Shown: piece after piece, positions 10,511 to 22,538 of the stretch
Layout of the letters: each line of letters opens with the position of its first letter
Position numbering within the stretch: the first letter of the stretch is position 1
Source: Datura wrightii
Lineage: Eukaryota > Streptophyta > Magnoliopsida > Solanales > Solanaceae
NCBI GenBank assembly: GCA_035772735.1
Contig: JASDFA010000001.1
Location: forward strand, 54,141,001-54,205,000
Direction: 5' to 3'
Length of the DNA stretch: 64,000 nucleotides
The notes under the pieces: generated by a model
Told to the model about the DNA's origin: nothing
Database searches by the model: none
What the model saw: only the letters and a program-made list of their open reading frames with translations
Made by a program: the position numbers and the translations under genes

Positions 10511-12150
10511 TAGCTCAGCTGAAGCCATTCTATAAGGAGGAATGGATATGGGCTGCGTAGCCAAAGTCAATCTCCCGCTTAGGAGGGACTCCTGTTAGAT
10601 CATATGGAAACACCTCCAGATTAGCACATACAATAGGAACTAACTGAAGGATTGGGGTCTCAGATGCAGAATCCTTGACCCAAGCTACATGGCACACACA
10701 ACCCTTAGAGATCATCTTCCTTTCCTTGAGATAGAAACAAAGCAACCTACAAGCACAGTTGAACTACCCTTCCGCTCTAGGAATGGCTCACTCGAAAGCC
10801 GAAACTCTACCATACGGGTTCTATAATTTACTGAAGAAAAGCAAGCATACAACTAATCCATGCCGAAGATAACATTAAAATTGGTCATTTATAACTCTAC
10901 TAGATTGGCTGAGGTGAATTTTTGAAGGACTATGATAGGACAATTTCTGTATACTCATCAAGCTATAACTGACTCACCGACTGGAGCAGAAACAAAGAAG
11001 GGTTCTGATAGGATTTCGGGACTAACTCCAAAACTAATAGCAACATAGGGAGTCATAAACGATAAGGTATCCCCTAGATCTAACAATGCATATGCATCAA
11101 GATGGAATACTCATAACATACTCATAACCACATTGGGTGAGCACTCCTGCTACTGCCGAGATGGAAGTACATAGAACCTGTTCTGGAGTTCGCCGCCACC
11201 TGTACTAGTAGAAGTACCCTGCTGAGCTGAATGTGCTAGTGGATCTACTGAACTGGTGTCTGGGTCATGGCCTCTACCATGGCCCTATCTGGCTGAAAGA
11301 TAATATCTGAGCATGTGTCCGGGATTCCCTCAACCGAAGCACGGGCCTGAACCCTCTACGCACTCTCTATTGTTCCTCTTACCACATCCCCAGCAAGATG
11401 GAATGCTAGACTCTCCTGGCATGCTCCCCTGACCTCTAAAGCCTAATGCTCTACCCCTCTGATCAGGTTTAGGTCTGGACGAAACACGGGCTGATAACTG
11501 CGCTGGGGCCTTGACCTTTGGTGAAAGTGGGGATGATGTCTACCACCGGACCTCTTTTGGGGATGGTCATAGCTCCCTGTTATGGCCCTTTTGGCCTCTA
11601 TCTCCCTCTCCTTCATCTAATATGGCTCAATCTACTGGGCATGTATGCCCAACCAAGATAAATCTATGTCATTGATCAACATTGCGGTCCTGCACTCCTT
11701 GACCAAGGAATTTGCCACTCCATTCACAAACTTGCTCATACGAGCCCTAGGATCAGCACCCATCTCTGGTGCATACTTGGACAAACGAGTAAACTCCAAA
11801 GCATACTCTTGAACAGTTATATTGTTCTGCTTCAAGTTGACAAACTCTGCTTTGCCTCCCTCAACTCCCTAGGGAAGAACTTGTCCAAGAAAGCAGTCAC
11901 AAATTCATCTCAACCCATAAGAACTGCTCCAACTCCCTTACTATTCTTCCATTGACAGAACCATATATGAGCGACCCCACTCAGCTGATAGAAGGCTAAA
12001 TTTGCACTCTTCTCTCCCATCACTCCCATAATCTAGATGATCTTCTATACCTCCTCAAGGAACTCGTGCGGATCCTCATCCACCTTCGACAGAAGAAACT
12101 TAGGTGGGTTCATCCTGAGAAAGTCCCGCACAATCGCTGTTGTTGCATTC
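10511..12150 (-). pseudogene. gag and protease remnants (element K)
   Basis: The region 11835-11632 encodes NNITVQEYALEFTRLSKYAP and FVNGVANSLVKECRTAML, a chromoviral gag segment. A decayed zinc knuckle lies near 11300-11345 (CFG*GNPGHML, with the second Cys codon changed to a stop). The protease region around 10900-11100 is too broken for me to place its active site. No long frame remains. Confidence 0.65.
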
Positions 12151-12557
12151 CCATTCTAGGGAACATAGGCCAGCTCCTACTAGTTAACTTGAGTGGTCAT
12201 CGCCTATGCCAACATCTGAAATGCAGTTCTAAACTCGGCATGAATGACCTGCACGGGCAAAGGATCCACTAGTCTTGGTGGATCTTGTTGATGCCCATCT
12301 CCAATGCCATGCTATGGCCATTTCCATTGCTATTTCTTTTATCATTAACTTGGTGTGGAGGCATATTTATGCAAATGCATATAGCACGAGTTAGAGGAAT
12401 ATAGAGCTACTTCATCGCACGACATAGATCGTAAAAGAAGGAAAATTTCCTAAACTGTCTTATATCTTCTTCCCCATAAGTTTGGCGCGTTTCACATCCA
12501 TGGAAAAGACTCTGCTTGACGCAACTTTCAGACACACTAAGGCACTCCTAAGCCTTT

Positions 12558-12573
12558 GCTTTGACATCAAGTT
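12558..12573 (-). other. Primer binding site of element K (tRNA-Met-like, decayed)
   Basis: Read on the minus strand just after the LTR: AACTTGATGTCAAAGCA, against the intact form AACTTGGTATCAGAG in D. This is the usual initiator tRNA-Met primer site of chromoviruses, with several substitutions. Confidence 0.6.
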
Positions 12574-14882
12574 TGTGACGGGCCGAGTTGAGGCCCTTGA
12601 TCAAGACACGAAGCCTAGAACCACGAATGGCTCCAAGCTATACCATGCTACATTCATAGAATGGCTTAATAAAACAATCAAGAGGAAAATGACATGAACA
12701 TGAATAAGCGGAAGACTGAATATCATAAAACATAAATCAAGTGAATACATCACAATGCTGAATCTCAAAACTGATCATACTAGTTTGTGTCTGAAAATGC
12801 CTCAACTAACTAAACTGACATAACAAATATAGACTGATAGATGTACTCATATGATGAGGACTCACCCAAAGTAGGGGATGAACTAGACTAAAGAGGAAGC
12901 AAGCTATTAGTGAGACTGAGCTACATCACCCGAACCTATATCATGAGACAATATAGCATAGAGTATGCGGTTAGTACTTAGAATGTACTGAGTATGTAAG
13001 GTAACTAAAACATGCTTAGTAAAACGTTAGTTGAAAACATGCATATAAATTAAAATATCATGAGATTAAGGACTGCATGCTAAAAACTGTATTTGAGATA
13101 TACTTAATCATAGGCAGGTTATCATAATTGAATATAGTGATCCAAGATTTATAAATAGAAATCATATGACTTTTCATAGCTGAGATCATAAGTTAAAGCT
13201 CATAAATGGATCATTGAGTCAAATCTACTGTAAAACATAATATCATAAGTCATGAACATGAGTAACTAAAATCATGAGGAACAATGGGAGACTCATCATA
13301 ATCGACACCATCACGATAGAGCTTATATGATGCCCCAACTATCATACTCGAGCGGGCAGAGCCGTCCAAAATCTTTCAGAGCTAAGGGACGCTAAACCAT
13401 GATATTGATATCAAGTTGAGCCCCTTTGGGTGGGGAGAAAACTCTCTTGAGAGATCCCAAACATATATACATATACCTGCATTGGCGCGTAGTTTTGAGA
13501 CCGATAAACCTCGAAACCCAGCCTACTCAGTGCTAGACACTATTCCCAATAACATATATAGTGCTCACATTATTTTTCAATGAAGCTGAAATCATAATAT
13601 CATACACAGCTTGAATCTGAACATTAGGAGTCTTGGCTCCATACAAATCATAAGCTACATTAGGAGTCTTGACTCCAAACCATAGGATAAGCTGATCTTA
13701 TTAGGCTTGGCTAAATCATAATAAACATACTTAACTTTTATGGGCTTGCCCAAATCATAAAATCATGCATACTTGAAATAGACTTCATAAATCAAAATCA
13801 CTTAATCATAATTCGAAAGTTCATAAAGACTCATGCATACTAGATATCTCATCATACTTGAATCATGGATTATAAGCTTGAATTTTCATAAAATTTTGCA
13901 TAACAGGGCATAATTTCAAATAACTTGGAATTATGAATTTATAATTAAATTGAGTGTAAAATCTACCCATTAGACTTAAAACATACTTTATAGCATGAGG
14001 AGATTAAACCCATAAACATAGCATAGGTAGTTTCATAAAATTTGGGCTAAAACACTAGGAATCCATACACTTGATTAAGAATTTGAATTCATGAATTTGA
14101 GAAGAATCTTGGGAATGAGGGTGGAAGAAATCCCCCATTCGTAGCCCTACATACCTGGATAAATTGATTTCCGAACTAGCATTGAAAGCCCAAGAGAATT
14201 GGAGAAGAAATTGAGGAGAATTCTAGTTTAATCTTGGAGGGGAAGTTCAATTCAATGCATGTATGGGAGTCTAATGAATTAGGATAGGCTAAAGCCTCTA
14301 AAAACACTCCTTTCAGGGCTTAAAACAACATCATTAAAGAGTTAGGAGCTCGGAAAATTACAAAATTACCCCCATAATTCGCATGAAAAACATGACTGTC
14401 AGCTACAATGATCAATTCAACAGGTCGTTGGACCATCCGTTGTATCTGAAGAACTTCTACTACTCTACTGAAGTTCTGACCAACGACCAATTAGGATGAG
14501 TCATCATATGAAACAACGACTTGTCACTCCATCCATTATCACCACTTCTCCCCACCTAACTTGAACCTAACTCCAAACAACGGTTTCATACAACGGGTCG
14601 TTACTCACCCCAATGGGTCATTGCACCCTTCCGTTGCCACTGAAATAGATCTGACCCCTTTTCTAAACTTTTTTCAATGACCACCGAGGACCCATTGGAT
14701 TTTCCAAAGATTCATTTTCAGGCTCGTTGTTTCTGGGGAAAGCCATAACTGGATGCTTACAACGAGCCATTATTTCCAGCAACGCCTCATCCCTTATGTC
14801 GTTCAAAGGCTCTGATGCAATTTTCTTGCTTTTCTCTGATTCAACCCGCGGGTCTAATCTTAGGGAATTTTGAGGTGTTACA
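12574..14882 (-). repeat. 5' LTR of element K (about 2.3 kb)
   Basis: On the minus strand it starts TGTAACACCTCAAAATTCCC (from 14882) and ends ...CTCGGCCCGTCACA at 12574. It belongs to the same family as LTRs B, L and M. U3 (about 14400-14800) carries repeated GGGTCGTT/AACGACC-type dyads. H sequence follows at 14883. Confidence 0.8.
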
Positions 14883-15011
14883 CCGCATCTCAGACCTACC
14901 TTTTTGCACACCGTTTCAAGTTATTTAGGTTAAAATTTCTTTCACGAGTTATGGCTTAATTCTTGCACACTTGACCAAACAAATCAACTGTAAAAAAATC
15001 AAATAAATTAC

Positions 15012-15114
15012 CTTGGGTTTCCTCCCAGGAAGTGCTTGATGAAATATCACGGCACAACATAGGTATCTTGATTACTTAGGATTCATCAAGATATCCCTTG
15101 GGTTTCCTCTCAAG
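15012..15114 (-). other. Tandem pair of post-gag motifs (element H)
   Basis: Stem-loops lie at 15012-15029 (CCTGGG-AGGAAA-CCCAAG on the minus strand) and 15097-15114 (CTTGAG-AGGAAA-CCCAAG). Each has one mismatch. The copies are 85 bases apart, exactly the spacing of the pair in C (29897 and 29982). Both are preceded by AT-rich GTTAAATCA/ATTTCATCA linkers. Confidence 0.7.
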
Positions 15115-15303
15115 AAGCACATGATTTAACATCGTGGCAGACGCACTTCTAAGTTTAGGATCCTTTCAACATTTCCTCCTCCTTTTTGGAGCTAAACCAA
15201 TTTGTTAACATCTAAAAGAACCAAAAATAACTACACAAAAAATTCGTAAAATAAAGACTATTAGAAAGATTTAAACATCAATTTAAATATTTCTAAACCG
15301 TAT

Positions 15304-15321
15304 TCCCTGGAAACGGCGCCA
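15304..15321 (-). other. Primer binding site of element H (tRNA-Asp-like)
   Basis: The minus strand reads TGGCGCCGTTTCCAGGGA six bases after the LTR end. It matches the plant tRNA-Asp 3' end complement (TGGCGCCGTTGCCGGGGA) with few changes, as is typical of Athila-lineage elements. Confidence 0.75.
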
Positions 15322-15327
15322 AAAATT

Positions 15328-16350
15328 TGATCATGCTCAAATTACACCTCACAATTGAAGTATAAAGTGGACATTGTCAAATATAGTAACCCAAATAGGT
15401 TGAGGTCAATCCCACAGGAATAGGGAAGAAACAATATGTTAGTAATGAATAAACTAACTTGCAATCAATATTTTAGAAGAGGGGTTTGCAAATAAAGAGA
15501 AGAAAAAATGCTAATAAAGATTGAGTTGTGTGTCAAATTATCAAGACAAAACTAGGACTACTTTCTCCGTGATTTCATAACTTAGTAGGGTTTTATTAGT
15601 GATCTATCCTGGTGAATTTTGTGTAAGGCTAACGATTAAGTTCATCTAACGTCTCTCGACCTGCATAGATGAATTTCACTTATTCCTCTCAGACTCAAAG
15701 TGTGTATATTTTTCCCTCGCCATAAGTCTTGACTTAACTACCCTCGGTTAGAGCTCAAGTTAATTTAGATGAGAGTTGGTAGCCTCAAATTGCCATTTTT
15801 ATTCTCTTTTCCTAACTTCAACCTCCTTGGTCGGGCAAGTTGAAGATACGAGAATGTTTCAATGTTTGAAACCTCTAAACTAATTAAAATGAGGAGAATA
15901 ATAGTCCACCCAATTCACCATTCAGGAATCAATATTTTATTATGTCTACGTTCGTTAATTCATCATGGTCCCCACAACCCTAGCTTAGAGATTTAGCCGC
16001 TCATGTTTATGAGAATAACAACAAAATATGTAGAAGAATTTATAATGAAATACTTATGATAATATAAACTTGTTAACAAAATCTCCAAAGCTATATTGAG
16101 TCACAAGAAATTGATGAATTTCCAATAAATACTTAACTATGCTATTATACATTCGTAAAGTATGAATTGTGCAACACTATGTATTGTACTTCTCTACGCC
16201 ACATGCCTAAGACATGAAATAAAGGGTATTTATAAAATTAGATTAATCCTTTGTTGTTCCTTCTTGGATTATATTGGGTTTTGTAGCTTCTATTCCTAGT
16301 CGACCTGGGATTGAAATCTGCCTTGCCTGGACATTGCTTGCATGTCGCCC
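15328..16350 (-). repeat. 5' LTR of element H, downstream portion
   Basis: On the minus strand this is the end part of an LTR finishing ...GCATGATCA. The remaining first part is at 56096-56399; G split the LTR. It is homologous to the G LTRs in opposite orientation, including the U5 block CCTGTGGGATTGACC and the 'actctcatctaaattaact' stretch. Confidence 0.8.
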
Positions 16351-16351
16351 C

Positions 16352-17752
16352 TGATGAATGGTGACTGTACATGTTTCTTAGCCATATTTTTCCCATACTA
16401 ACTATACTTTGGGAACAAATTGTGTGCATTTTCATGGGTTTTTATGATATATTTGTAAAAAAGATCTAACACACATGATTAGATACTTTCAGGTATAAAA
16501 GTGATGGATTTGGGCTTAAATGTGGCTTAAAAGTGCAAGAATGGCAAAACGAGATTGACGAATTGAATATATATAAGTTGGCATCATGCATGAACGCCTG
16601 TGTCGTGCAGGAAAGACAGTGCAACCAGAGGTGGGGCGCGCCGGCCTGATGGCGCTTTTAGGGGCGCAACGTGCAGCATAGTCCATCCAGACAGAATTTG
16701 CAAATCCCAATTCAACTAGGAACTAAAGTTGCAAAACCCAATTCAAATCCAAAAAGGAACAATAATGGCTTCATCTACTATTATAACTACCCTTTATTTC
16801 ATGTCTTAAGGGTGGCATATAGTTCTAGAAAATTTCATACACCCTTTACAATTCAATTGTTGCACAATTCATACTTTGAGAATTTGTGTAATAGTTTAGT
16901 TGAGTTCTTGTTAGAAATTCGTCAAGTTCTTGTGAAACCTTTTAGCTTGGAGATTTTGTTGAACAAATATTTATTGAAGTAAGTATTTCATTATGATTCC
17001 TTCTATATCTTCTATTTGTTTTCTCATAAACATGAGTAGCTAAATCTCATAGGCTAGGGTTGTGGGAACTATGATGGATTAACGAATGTAGCCATAATAA
17101 AATAGTAATTCTTGAATGGTGAATTAAGTGAATTATTATTCTCTTCATTTTAATAAAGTATTAGCGGTTGCATACATTGGAACAAGCCCATATCTTCAAC
17201 TTGCCTGACCAAGTAGGTTGAAGTTAGAAAAAGAGAGTAACAATGGAAATTTGAGATTAACAATTTTTATCTAATTAACTTGAGCTCTAACTGAGGATAG
17301 TTAAAGTCAAGACTTATTGCAAAGCTAGAATATACACAATTTTGATACCGATAGGAGATGGGTGTAAAGCATCTATTATCTATTGGCGCACGTAACACAT
17401 GCATTTTGCGACCGAGGGAGATAAGTCAAGAAACAATTAGATATACTAAATATAAGTCTTACACAAAATTCACCAGGATAAATCACTAGTAAAAGCCTAA
17501 TAAGTTATGAAATCATGGGGAACACAATCCTAGTTTAGTCTTAGTAATTTGATAGACAACTCAAAAACTGTTAGCATTTTGTTCTTCGCAAACCCCCCTT
17601 CCGAAATATTGATTACAAGTTAGCTTATTTTCATAGTTAACGTATTGTTTCTGCCTATTCCCTGTGGGATCGACCCCAACCTTTTTTGGGTTACTATATC
17701 TGAAAGCGATTGCTTTATACTTTAATTGCGAGGTGTAATTTGGGTGTGATTA
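16352..17752 (+). repeat. 5' LTR of element G
   Basis: It starts TGATGAATGGTGAC and ends GTGTGATTA. It aligns along its length with 54651-56090 and in reverse with the two pieces of LTR H. A GC-rich block lies at 16585-16680. The U5 block CCCTGTGGGATCGACCCCAA is near 17660, followed by a CCCAA...TTGGG hairpin. Confidence 0.85.
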
Positions 17753-17757
17753 AATTT

Positions 17758-17775
17758 TGGCCCCATTGTCGGGGA
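17758..17775 (+). other. Primer binding site of element G (tRNA-Asp-like, decayed)
   Basis: TGGCCCCATTGTCGGGGA begins five bases after the LTR end and resembles TGGCGCCGTTGCCGGGGA with a few changes. Confidence 0.7.
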
Positions 17776-17878
17776 GTATGATTTTGAAATAGTTAATCGA
17801 CATTTAAGCTAAACTTGTAATCTTATTTTATATTTTATGTTTTATTTTGTTTTGTGTTTGACTAGCCATAGGTTTGCA

Positions 17879-18298
17879 TGGAGAACCATAGGGCACAACT
17901 CAACCTCCTACAGAGGAAGAGTTGGATAAGACATAGCAAGCTAAAGTAGCACGAAGGGTGGAAGAGGCTCGATTAGCCAACATAGCTAGAAGAGCCGAAG
18001 CTGCCCAATTTGCTGCCGCTTTAGCAGAAAGGAACCGATAGAAACCCCCTCGTCATCAAGGATGAAATTCCATAAGGAATATGCTCTTCAAGGGGAAGTA
18101 TGAGCAAGAGTAGGTTAGCTACACTGGAGCCATTATTCCGCCCACACTGCCAGCGAATGCGAAATTTGATGTGACAAGTACTATGATGCATTTGCTGAGC
18201 ATGAAGGGGTTGTTCAATGGTTTATCCGATGAAGATCCAAACTAGCATCTAAAAAATTTCATAGGTATCTGCAATGCATACAGACTTCTTGGAGTATC
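17879..18298 (+). pseudogene. gag N-terminal part (element G)
   Basis: It begins MENHRAQLNLL and contains an alanine/arginine-rich ARRVEEARLANIARRAEAAQ segment, similar in type to the EEARQAELARQAALQHAEDE segment of C gag. Then follow AIIPPTLPANAKFDVTSTMMH, MKGLFNGLSDEDPN and FIGICNAYRLLGVS. Several in-frame stops are present. It is cut at 18298 by solo LTR L and resumes at 20839. Gag is the structural protein of the virus-like particle. Confidence 0.75.
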
Positions 18299-20833
18299 TG
18301 TAATACCCCGAAGGTGCCTAAGAATAAGACCCGGGAGTTCAAATCTGAAATCTGCAGAAACTGGAGAAAATAGCACAGGACGAGTAGAGTAATGATTCAT
18401 GGTTGCAAACCATAAGCCATTGTTAGCAGTCGTGGGTTCAGGTATTCGGGTGGCGGTGGAAGTAACAACTGATGTAATGGCTCATTGTAAGAAACAACGG
18501 GTCATCATTCGTTGTCGTGATAAGAGATGGACTTAGCATTTGGGGAATATAACGGGTCATATAATGACCCGTCGTGACATGCAACGATCCGTTGTCATGA
18601 ATCATGTTAAGGGAACCTAAATCTCTAGTGGACTTGACTGACGGATACCACGATCCGTTAGAGCCAACAACCAGTCGTGGTGAGACTCATTATGGGGAAG
18701 TTCAGAAGGTTCAGGAGGGTAATCAACGACTGATTAAATGATCAGTTAGACCTAATGATGAGTCGTCCTATATATCCGTGGTTTGATTCGAAGAGAAGGC
18801 TTGGCCAGTGCACAGCACGGACAGATACCACAGGTCGTGGTATACTCCAATGACCCGTTGGGTCGTCCGTTGTTTGGTCTAGTGAGCAGTTTTTCTACGA
18901 TTTTAGTAAGGGTATTTTCATCATTCCTAAGTTCTAGGGGCCTAAACTACGTCGTTTAAGGCTCGTTTCAGTGGTTTTAAGGATGGGAAAACCTATTCTC
19001 AGTTAATTCACTCCATGCATGCAAACTTGAGAGTTTGAAGAGAGGATTTAGAGCATTTTTTGAAGGTTTCCATTGGAATCTCATCTTGGGCAATTAGAGA
19101 AGTGGCAAAATCATCCCTTTCAGGTATGTAGGGTTATGAGTGGGTGTTTCCTTCCTCACCCATGCCCATATCTCTAGCTAAGTATGAGAAACTCATATGA
19201 TCAAGTTATGGGATTTTACCCAATTGCATGATTCCTCAATTTCTACACATGGGTACGATTAGATTATGTTTATATTGATGAATTGTTAAGCTTGGGCAGA
19301 TTTTAATTGTTTCCAATCAAAAATTGTGTTTTCTAAATTATGAAATTTAAATGCCGATGAATGAGAAGTTCATGAAAGAAGAGAATGATGATGATGTGTG
19401 ATGATGATGAGATTTGATAATGAAAAGCATGTTTATAAAGCTACCCATGATTATGATGTTGTTTTCAAAATGAATTGAGTAGATCCAAGCATGATAAAGT
19501 TTGGGCAAGGCCCTTATATAAAGTATGATGATGTAGTATCTCTAAAGTAAGCTTACCACATGATTTTGGAGTAGATGCTCTGAATTATATTTGAGATTGA
19601 GGTATGTTTCAAAATAAAGGTTCTCATATGGATGAATTTATAATTGAGATGTATGTTATTATTGAGCTTTGTTTTCATATGATGTCGGTTTTATGCATGA
19701 TTCCATTATTGATCTTTGTCAAATGACAATGTTGAGCTTCGTTTCATACGATATTGAGCTTATGCATGATTCCATTGTTTAGCATCATCAATAGACAACG
19801 TTGAGCTTCGTATTATATACAATGTAGAGCATTGCATGTTTTTGGGATAAGAGTTTAGCACCGAGCGGGATAAGGGTCGATCACCCTATGCCCCTGAACT
19901 ACGCGCCAACGTAGGTTGATACTATTATATTATTGAGACCTCCCTTGTGAGATATCCCCAGCCCAAATGGCCCATGAGCTTGATATCGATATCATGGTAG
20001 CGTCCTTAGCCCTGGCAAGGTTTTGGACGGCTCTTCCCACTTGAGTGTAATAGTTGGGACCACGTAAGCTCTATCATAGTATGTCGGTTAAGTGACGAGT
20101 CTCCCATTGTCTACATGATTCAGATTTGCATATTCATTACTCATGATTTTCACTTTAAGCATGCATGTTCTAAAATCAAGGTTTGACTCATTGTTCAGCT
20201 TTTCTATAAGTGTCATATTTCATCTTTAAGTCATTCGAGTTAGTTATGATGTTATGAAGCTATGCATGGTCATATTATGAAATGATTATGATTTCAAAAG
20301 GAGTGCATGTAGTTCTTTCCTCTCAGATTTGAAAGCTTATGATATGTTATGAAATATTTTAAATGATTTACTTTACTTAAGCGGTTTTACTTACCTTGCA
20401 TACTCGATTCATTCCACATACTAACCATATACTTTCTATGTTGTATCGTTTCATGATACAGGACCCAGCTCCCAGGCTCAGCCCGCTCGTAGTTGGTTGT
20501 CAGAGTTAGCACCTTGTTGGTTGGTGAGTCCTCATCCTTTGAGGGCTAGACTTTCAGTTTTCTCATGTATTTTCAGTTTCAGTATTTGTTGAGTTAGTTG
20601 GGGTCTTGTCCCATCAACTCATCCAGATTAGAGGTTTTTCAGACTTACGTATGTGTTAGCTTCGGATGCTTATTCTGATGTTATGTTTAGTTAGACTTCC
20701 GCTGAATTATGTTGATGATTTTCTTTAGTTTATCGAATGAGTTAGATGTATGCTTATGTCATGGGTCAACTTGGGGTCTCACGGGGTCCTTTGTCCCGTG
20801 TCTATGATCCGAGCCTCCGTTCGGGTCGTGACA
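18299..20833 (+). repeat. Solo LTR L (chromovirus, about 2.5 kb)
   Basis: TGTAATACCCCGAAGGTGCC ... CGTTCGGGTCGTGACA, flanked by a perfect 5-bp duplication GTATC (18294-18298 and 20834-20838). There is no internal region, so it is a product of LTR-LTR recombination. It is of the same family as LTRs B, K and M. U3 includes the perfect dyad ACGGGTCAT-ata-ATGACCCGT (18552-18572). It interrupts the gag of G exactly, and G's frame homology resumes on the other side. Confidence 0.9.
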
Positions 20834-20838
20834 GTATC

Positions 20839-21945
20839 TCAAGAGGCGGTTAGACTCCGCTTATTTCCATTCTCATTAGCTTGGGAAGCTACTTTGTGGC
20901 TGAACGAGCTTCCAAATGAGTATATCACTACTTAGGAAGAAAGAACTACTGCTTTCTTGGAAAGATTCTTCCCACCCTCAGGGATGATTCAATTACGGGA
21001 TGAAATAAATAATTTCTGAAAATTAGCTTGGAAAGCTCTACGTGAAGCATGGCTATGGTTTAAGAAAAAGTTGAAGCACTATCCTAATCACAAACTTCCT
21101 GAGGAGTTACTTTTGGAAGTGTGCTATAGGTCACTCAGCTCAGCAAACAAAGTCATAGCAGACGGGACTGCTGAGGGGTCCATGATGACCCGTACCTTTG
21201 CAGAAGCCAGTAAGATACTCGATAAGATGACCAAGACAAACAAGGCATGGCACACAAGAGAATCTGAAGTGCTGCTATGAGCCACTTAAGAGGAATGACA
21301 ACAGAGCAGCAAAAGAGGAAGAAGAACGGGACCAAGACATGGCCTACCTTAAGACCCAGCTCAAGTTGATCACCAAGCACTCACTACTTTGAGTACTTAA
21401 AAGGTGCATGTAGTGAATGTGCAAGAAAGAGGACCTAGGTATGAAGATCATTACCCTGAGATTATGGAAGAAGCAAATTCATAAATAATCAGGGGGATTT
21501 TCGGGCTAACACCCAAGGGTCTAACCAAGACTCTTGGCATTAAGGCCATAGAAATCAAGGTCGGAACTATTATGGGAACAATGGATATGACCGGATAAGG
21601 CAAAGGGACCAAGGGAAATGGAGGAATCGAGATGCCTCAAAAAATGATAGAGGGGAAGCGTATGTGCCTTCACAAGCAAGGGGACCTGCCGTGAACGACT
21701 CTGGAACATCAAGGCTAGAAGATATGATAAGTGGCATGATGAAAAAGGTGGACTGCACAGAATTGGGAGTTAAAGAGATGAGAGGGGAACCTTAAAGCTT
21801 GAGTCAATTGGTTAACTCACATTCGACCTCCATCAAATAATTGGAGTAGTAGATGGTGCAAATATCGGCCTCATTGAATCTAAGGCAAAAGGGCACTTTG
21901 CCAAGTGACACCGTTCCAAGCCCTTGGAATGAGGGTAATTGTATG
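20839..21945 (+). pseudogene. gag central and C-terminal part (element G)
   Basis: It resumes as SQEAVRLRLFPFSLAWEATLWLNELPNEYITT by parts, the Athila gag core, then after stops KKLKHYPNHKLPEELLLEVCYRSL and ASKILDKMTKTNKAWHTR. The C-terminal end is ISASLNLRQKGTLPSDTVPSP, equivalent to SASMNPRQKGTLPSN in C. The protease that follows in C is missing here; the post-gag motif comes within about 60 bases. A region near 21530-21620 rich in G, N and Y matches the usual spacer after the gag core. Many stops. Confidence 0.7.
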
Positions 21946-21999
21946 TGACCATGATCCTATTAGGTATCTTGATGAAGTTTGAGTAATCAAGATACCTAC

Positions 22000-22046
22000 G
22001 TCATGTCATGACATTAAATAAAGCACTACTTGGGAGAAAATCCAAG
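22000..22046 (+). other. Post-gag two-stem motif (element G)
   Basis: Stem 1 is GTCA (22000-22003) with TGAC (22009-22012). This is a compensated change relative to GTCG/CGAC in A and F. Stem 2 is CTTGGG-AGAAAA-TCCAAG (22029-22046), with one G-T pair. The preceding TTTGAGTAATCAAGATACCTA is shared with H and C. Confidence 0.75.
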
Positions 22047-22538
22047 GCAATTTTTAGTTAATGAGTTTGTTCAAGTGTGCAAGGGCTGACATAATCCGAG
22101 AAAAATAAAGGGAGTTTTGAGCATGAAATATGAAACGGGGTGCACAAGAAGAAGTTCGGCTAAGCAGAGCGGCGCACAGTCCAAGCAGCGCAAGGCCTGA
22201 CGCAACTCGCAGGCATGGCGTTGCAAGGCCTGGCGTGATGTGGAAGGAGAGAGGCGCATCTAGAGCCGCGACGCATAGAGAAAATGGCACAGTGAGCACC
22301 ACGCCACGCCAGTGTGGTCCCAGGTGAAAATTTTAAGGGATAAAACATAAAATCCAGCACATGGGAGTGTTTTAAAAAGCCAAAACCTAAACTTTTCAGC
22401 CCATTCTTCCAAGAGGCGCGCAGCATACCCTAATTCTCTCAAGAAAACTCTCCAAAAACTTCTTCTTTTCTCAAAATCCTTCCAAACGTTTTCACCAAAA
22501 TCACAAAATAAGACATTTTTCTTGTGAAATCTCCACAA
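22047..22538 (+). promoter_or_regulatory. Inter-ORF region of G with GC-rich block and leader-like stretch
   Basis: A GC-rich block (about 22150-22320, GCGCA/GGCCTGGCG words as in the LTR's own GC-rich block) is followed by an AT-rich TTTTAAGGGATAAAACATAA stretch and a C/T-rich leader-like sequence (22430-22500) ending in the T32 start codon at 22539. The order is like that of an LTR promoter. No intron signals comparable to F were found here. Promoter function is inference. Confidence 0.4.

Larger units (their letters stand above)
8048..14882 (-). mobile_element. Element K: 5' part of a chromovirus, minus strand
   Basis: Reading leftwards from 14882: 5' LTR, tRNA-Met-like primer site, gag, protease region, RT, RNase H and integrase, ending where B interrupts it at 8048. 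All frames are heavily broken. Its 3' part is beyond the left edge. On the right it is inserted in the internal region of H, which resumes at 14883. Confidence 0.85.
14883..15327 (-). mobile_element. Element H internal stub (minus strand), interrupted by K
   Basis: Reading leftwards from 15327: short spacer, tRNA-Asp-like primer site, about 190 bases without coding sequence, two post-gag motifs, then a stretch homologous to G 22060-22140 (TTG.TCAAGTGTGCAAG..., GAAACGG.GTGCA) before K interrupts. There is no gag sequence between primer site and motifs, so H lost its gag by internal deletion or is a deletion derivative. The rest of H lies left of the window beyond K, B and A. Confidence 0.7.

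Noticed and set aside
22054..22538. Cluster of overlapping minus-strand ORFs
   Set aside because: GC-rich non-coding block before T32; no family match and mutually overlapping frames.
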